From NCBI GenBank assembly GCA_034666665.1, contig JAXDLK010000328.1:1-16191 (forward strand): 16,191 nucleotides of DNA, read 5' to 3'. The stretch is from JAXDLK01 sp034666665. GTDB taxonomy: Bacteria; Desulfobacterota; Binatia; JACPRU01. Every line of letters begins with the position of its first letter. Position 1 is the first letter of the stretch. The notes under the pieces are model-generated. The model made no database searches. It saw nothing but the letters and a program-made list of their open reading frames with translations, and was not told where the DNA came from. The translations under genes and the position numbers were made by a program. Positions 14,486 to 16,191 of this stretch are shown here, one piece after another.

Positions 14486-15868
14486 CTACCTGGTTGCCGT
14501 CGGCAATCCGAGGCGAAACTCGAGCCGCTCGCCCGAGTCACTCGCTCGGAACGTGCCGCCGTTTCGCTGGATCAGGCTCTGGGACAAAAGAGTGTCGAGG
14601 GACACTTCCGCCTCCTCCTCTGCCTCGTGAGTCAGCAGACTGCCGAGCCGCGAGCTCGACGTGGAGGCTGCAGACTCGAGCGACAATTCTCCCCTAGCGG
14701 ACCACCGTAACACGATCGGCGCGTCCTCGGGAAGCTTGCGCAGCATACCGCGGACGAGGGTGCGGAGCGCGAAGGTGATCTGCTCGGGATCGACGAATAC
14801 CTCGACGTCCTCCGGTACGTCCGCGAACGTCACCCGGGACCTTGCGGCGCCGTTGCTCGCGAGCCACTGCGAGAGCAGACGTCCCAGGCGTACGTTTTCA
14901 CGCTGCGGCGCCGAGAAGCGGGCGAATTGCAAGAGCTCCTCGAGGAACCCGTCCATTCGCTCGACGGCCTCCTGCGTCAGCCGCACGAACTGCTCCCGCA
15001 GCGCCTCGTCGTCGAGGAGGTGGTCGATCTGCTGCGCGAACGTCTTGATCGTCACCATCGGATTCTTCAGCTCGTGCGCGAGCTCCATGATCAAGAGCTC
15101 GAAGCGCCGGAGCTCCTCGCCCGAGACCGCCGGAGTCTCTCCGCGTGGATCCGTTCTGGGCGGCCCGACGGATGCGACCACCGGACGCGGGCGGGGCGGG
15201 GGAGCTCGCTCGGGGATGTCGAGCTCCGGCGCGCGCAGCATCGCAGCGCGAACCGCGCTCTCGAGCTCCTCGACGTCGCCCGGCCAATCGCGCAGGCCGA
15301 GCGACCGCAGGGCGACGGGGGAGAGCCCGGGAGGCGTCACGCCGAGCTCGAGCGCCACGTCGCGGGCGATCCCCTCGGCAATCGCCGCGATCTCGCCTCG
15401 CCGGCGGGACAGGGGCGGTAGCAGGATCGTCTGCGGCGACAGGCGGAAATGCAACGCGGGCAGTAGCGATGCACCCGACCACGGCGGAATCATCGTCGAA
15501 TGAGCGATGAGGCGAAGCGGAATCCTCCGCCCGTCGAACGCGGCGCCCTCCTCGATGAGCCGGAGCACGGCCTCCTGCAGCGCGACCGGCTGCTCGTCGA
15601 CGCGGTCGACGAACAGGGTGAGCCGGTCGAGGTGGCGCTCCGCCCCGAGCGCACGGTCGACGCGGTCGGCGAGCTCAGCCGCGCCGCTCAGGCGCGTGCG
15701 CACCGAGACGAAGCCGATCGCGGCTCCGCCGTGGAGCTCCCGGGCGACGGAGTACGCGCCGCAGCCGGGCGGACCGACCAGCCATGCGGGCAGCCGGCCG
15801 TGACGCGCCCGTGAGGCCGTCGCGACGGCCTCCGGCGTCAGGAAGGGTGCCTGCAGGTACGATCGCAC
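14486..15868 (-). CDS. Degenerate AAA+ / histidine-kinase-like fusion protein
   Basis: A 460-residue protein of unusual layout, from the GTG at 15868. Residues about 25-212 follow a sigma54-activator AAA+ domain: GPPGCGAYS (32-40) at Walker A lacks the Lys and Ser/Thr, LTLFVDRVDEQPVALQEAVL (about 83-102) is at Walker B, LPPLSRRRGEI is in place of LPPLRERxEDI, and DWPGDVEELESAV (194-206) is in place of WPGNVRELENAV. No GAFTGA loop is seen. A Pro/Arg-rich linker (219-245) leads to a HisKA helix with MELAHELKNPMVTIKTF (261-277, His265). The end (about 355-457) resembles a HATPase domain by position (FVDPEQITFALRTLV, NGGTFRASDSGERLEFRLGLP), but the N-box Asn, DxGxG and GTGLGL ATP-lid motifs are missing. 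No membrane helices. It pairs with the NtrC-type regulator as kinase, phosphatase or ATP-independent scaffold. Confidence 0.85.
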   Translation of the reverse strand: MRSYLQAPFLTPEAVATASRARHGRLPAWLVGPPGCGAYSVARELHGGAAIGFVSVRTRLSGAAELADRVDRALGAERHLDRLTLFVDRVDEQPVALQEAVLRLIEEGAAFDGRRIPLRLIAHSTMIPPWSGASLLPALHFRLSPQTILLPPLSRRRGEIAAIAEGIARDVALELGVTPPGLSPVALRSLGLRDWPGDVEELESAVRAAMLRAPELDIPERAPPPRPRPVVASVGPPRTDPRGETPAVSGEELRRFELLIMELAHELKNPMVTIKTFAQQIDHLLDDEALREQFVRLTQEAVERMDGFLEELLQFARFSAPQRENVRLGRLLSQWLASNGAARSRVTFADVPEDVEVFVDPEQITFALRTLVRGMLRKLPEDAPIVLRWSARGELSLESAASTSSSRLGSLLTHEAEEEAEVSLDTLLSQSLIQRNGGTFRASDSGERLEFRLGLPTATR

Positions 15869-15923
15869 GCTGACCGCTCGCCCGGACGCTTTCGGCAGCT
15901 CTGCTGGGTCTCGGAAGCGGCTC

Positions 15924-15953
15924 TTTGTAGAGGGCGCCCGCGCAAGGTGTCAA
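15924..15953 (-). promoter_or_regulatory. Sigma70-like promoter of the kinase-like/NtrC pair
   Basis: On minus, a perfect TTGACA (15953-15948), an 18-bp spacer and TACAAA (15929-15924, four of six). It lies in the 112-bp gap after the stop of the partial membrane protein gene and would give a leader of about 50 bases before the GTG at 15868. Confidence 0.5.
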
Positions 15954-15980
15954 GATTTGGATACGGTCTCGTCCGTCATC

Positions 15981-16190
15981 CTACCATTCGGAGATGGATT
16001 CCCGGCGCCGCGGCCGGTCGTGTCCTGGACGCAAGAGCGCGAGCAGTAGGCAGATGACGCCCGCCAAGATCATCAGACGGCCGCCGCTCTGCACCAGCTG
16101 ATAGAAGTCGAGCTTCGCCCGCGCGATGTCGCGCCGTTCCCGCTCCTCGTCCGGCGGATCGAGCAGCCGAGCCTTGAGGTCGTTCGTCGA
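15981..16190 (-). CDS. Partial small membrane protein, C-terminal end
   Basis: An open frame enters from the right edge and ends at TAG (15983-15981), leaving 69 residues. It has a charged stretch (LLDPPDEERERRDIARAKLDF), then one hydrophobic helix of about 15 residues (LMILAGVICLLLALL), then a basic tail (RPGHDRPRRRESISEW), which suggests a cytosolic C-terminus. The family is not recognised and the start lies outside the window. Codon positions look coding (G/C-rich third positions), but the evidence is limited by length. Confidence 0.55.
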   Translation of the reverse strand, partial: STNDLKARLLDPPDEERERRDIARAKLDFYQLVQSGGRLMILAGVICLLLALLRPGHDRPRRRESISEW

Positions 16191-16191
16191 T

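Noticed and set aside
1..16191. CRISPR arrays, tRNA/rRNA genes, insertion sequences, attachment sites
   Set aside because: Scanning by eye showed no regularly spaced repeats, no cloverleaf-like segments, no transposase or integrase motifs and no terminal inverted repeats.

Overview
The window is GC-rich DNA (roughly 70% by eye) from a Gram-negative-type bacterium. It is tightly packed, with many start/stop overlaps and GTG starts. A coenzyme F420 operon, an acyl-CoA dehydrogenase, sigma54 signalling and an inactive-transglutaminase/ATP-grasp pair would fit an uncultured deltaproteobacterial or Binatota-like lineage. That placement is inference; no rRNA or other decisive marker is present.

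Layout. (1) 26-2198: trmB (minus) and dnaA (plus) diverge around a regulatory region that holds a DnaA-box cluster (784-861) and a strong inverted repeat (679-700). (2) 2206-3348: an acyl-CoA dehydrogenase on minus, convergent with dnaA. (3) 3447-7287: a plus-strand cell-envelope cluster of a secreted inactive transglutaminase-like domain with seven membrane helices, a RimK-like ATP-grasp ligase overlapping it by 4 bp, and a YkuD-type L,D-transpeptidase. (4) 11542-7301: a minus-strand cofG-cofH-cofD-cofE operon covering most of F420 biosynthesis, with no cofC in view. (5) 15868-11601: a minus-strand signalling region with a degenerate AAA+/histidine-kinase fusion, an NtrC-type sigma54 activator, a receiver-only response regulator and an unrecognised CxxC protein. 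(6) 15981-16190: the C-terminal end of a small membrane protein that runs off the right edge.

How it works together. The AAA+/kinase-like protein and the NtrC-type activator appear to share one sigma70-like promoter (15953-15924). The next two genes are preceded by a good sigma54 -24/-12 element (12950-12935) with two palindromes about 73 and 93 bp upstream of the predicted start. This suggests that the activator turns on the response-regulator/CxxC pair as a closed circuit. CofG and CofH make the deazaflavin Fo, CofD adds the phospho-acid arm and CofE adds glutamates. Two operons (the 7TM cluster and cof) have promoters with identical geometry (17-bp spacer, -10 ending 7 nt before ATG), which predicts leaderless mRNAs. 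CofD has no canonical start codon at its conserved N-terminus and may begin at CTG.

No stretch over 300 bp lacks a gene. The main gaps are 734-893, 3349-3446, 11543-11600, 12923-13070 and 15869-15980, and each holds regulatory signals listed below.
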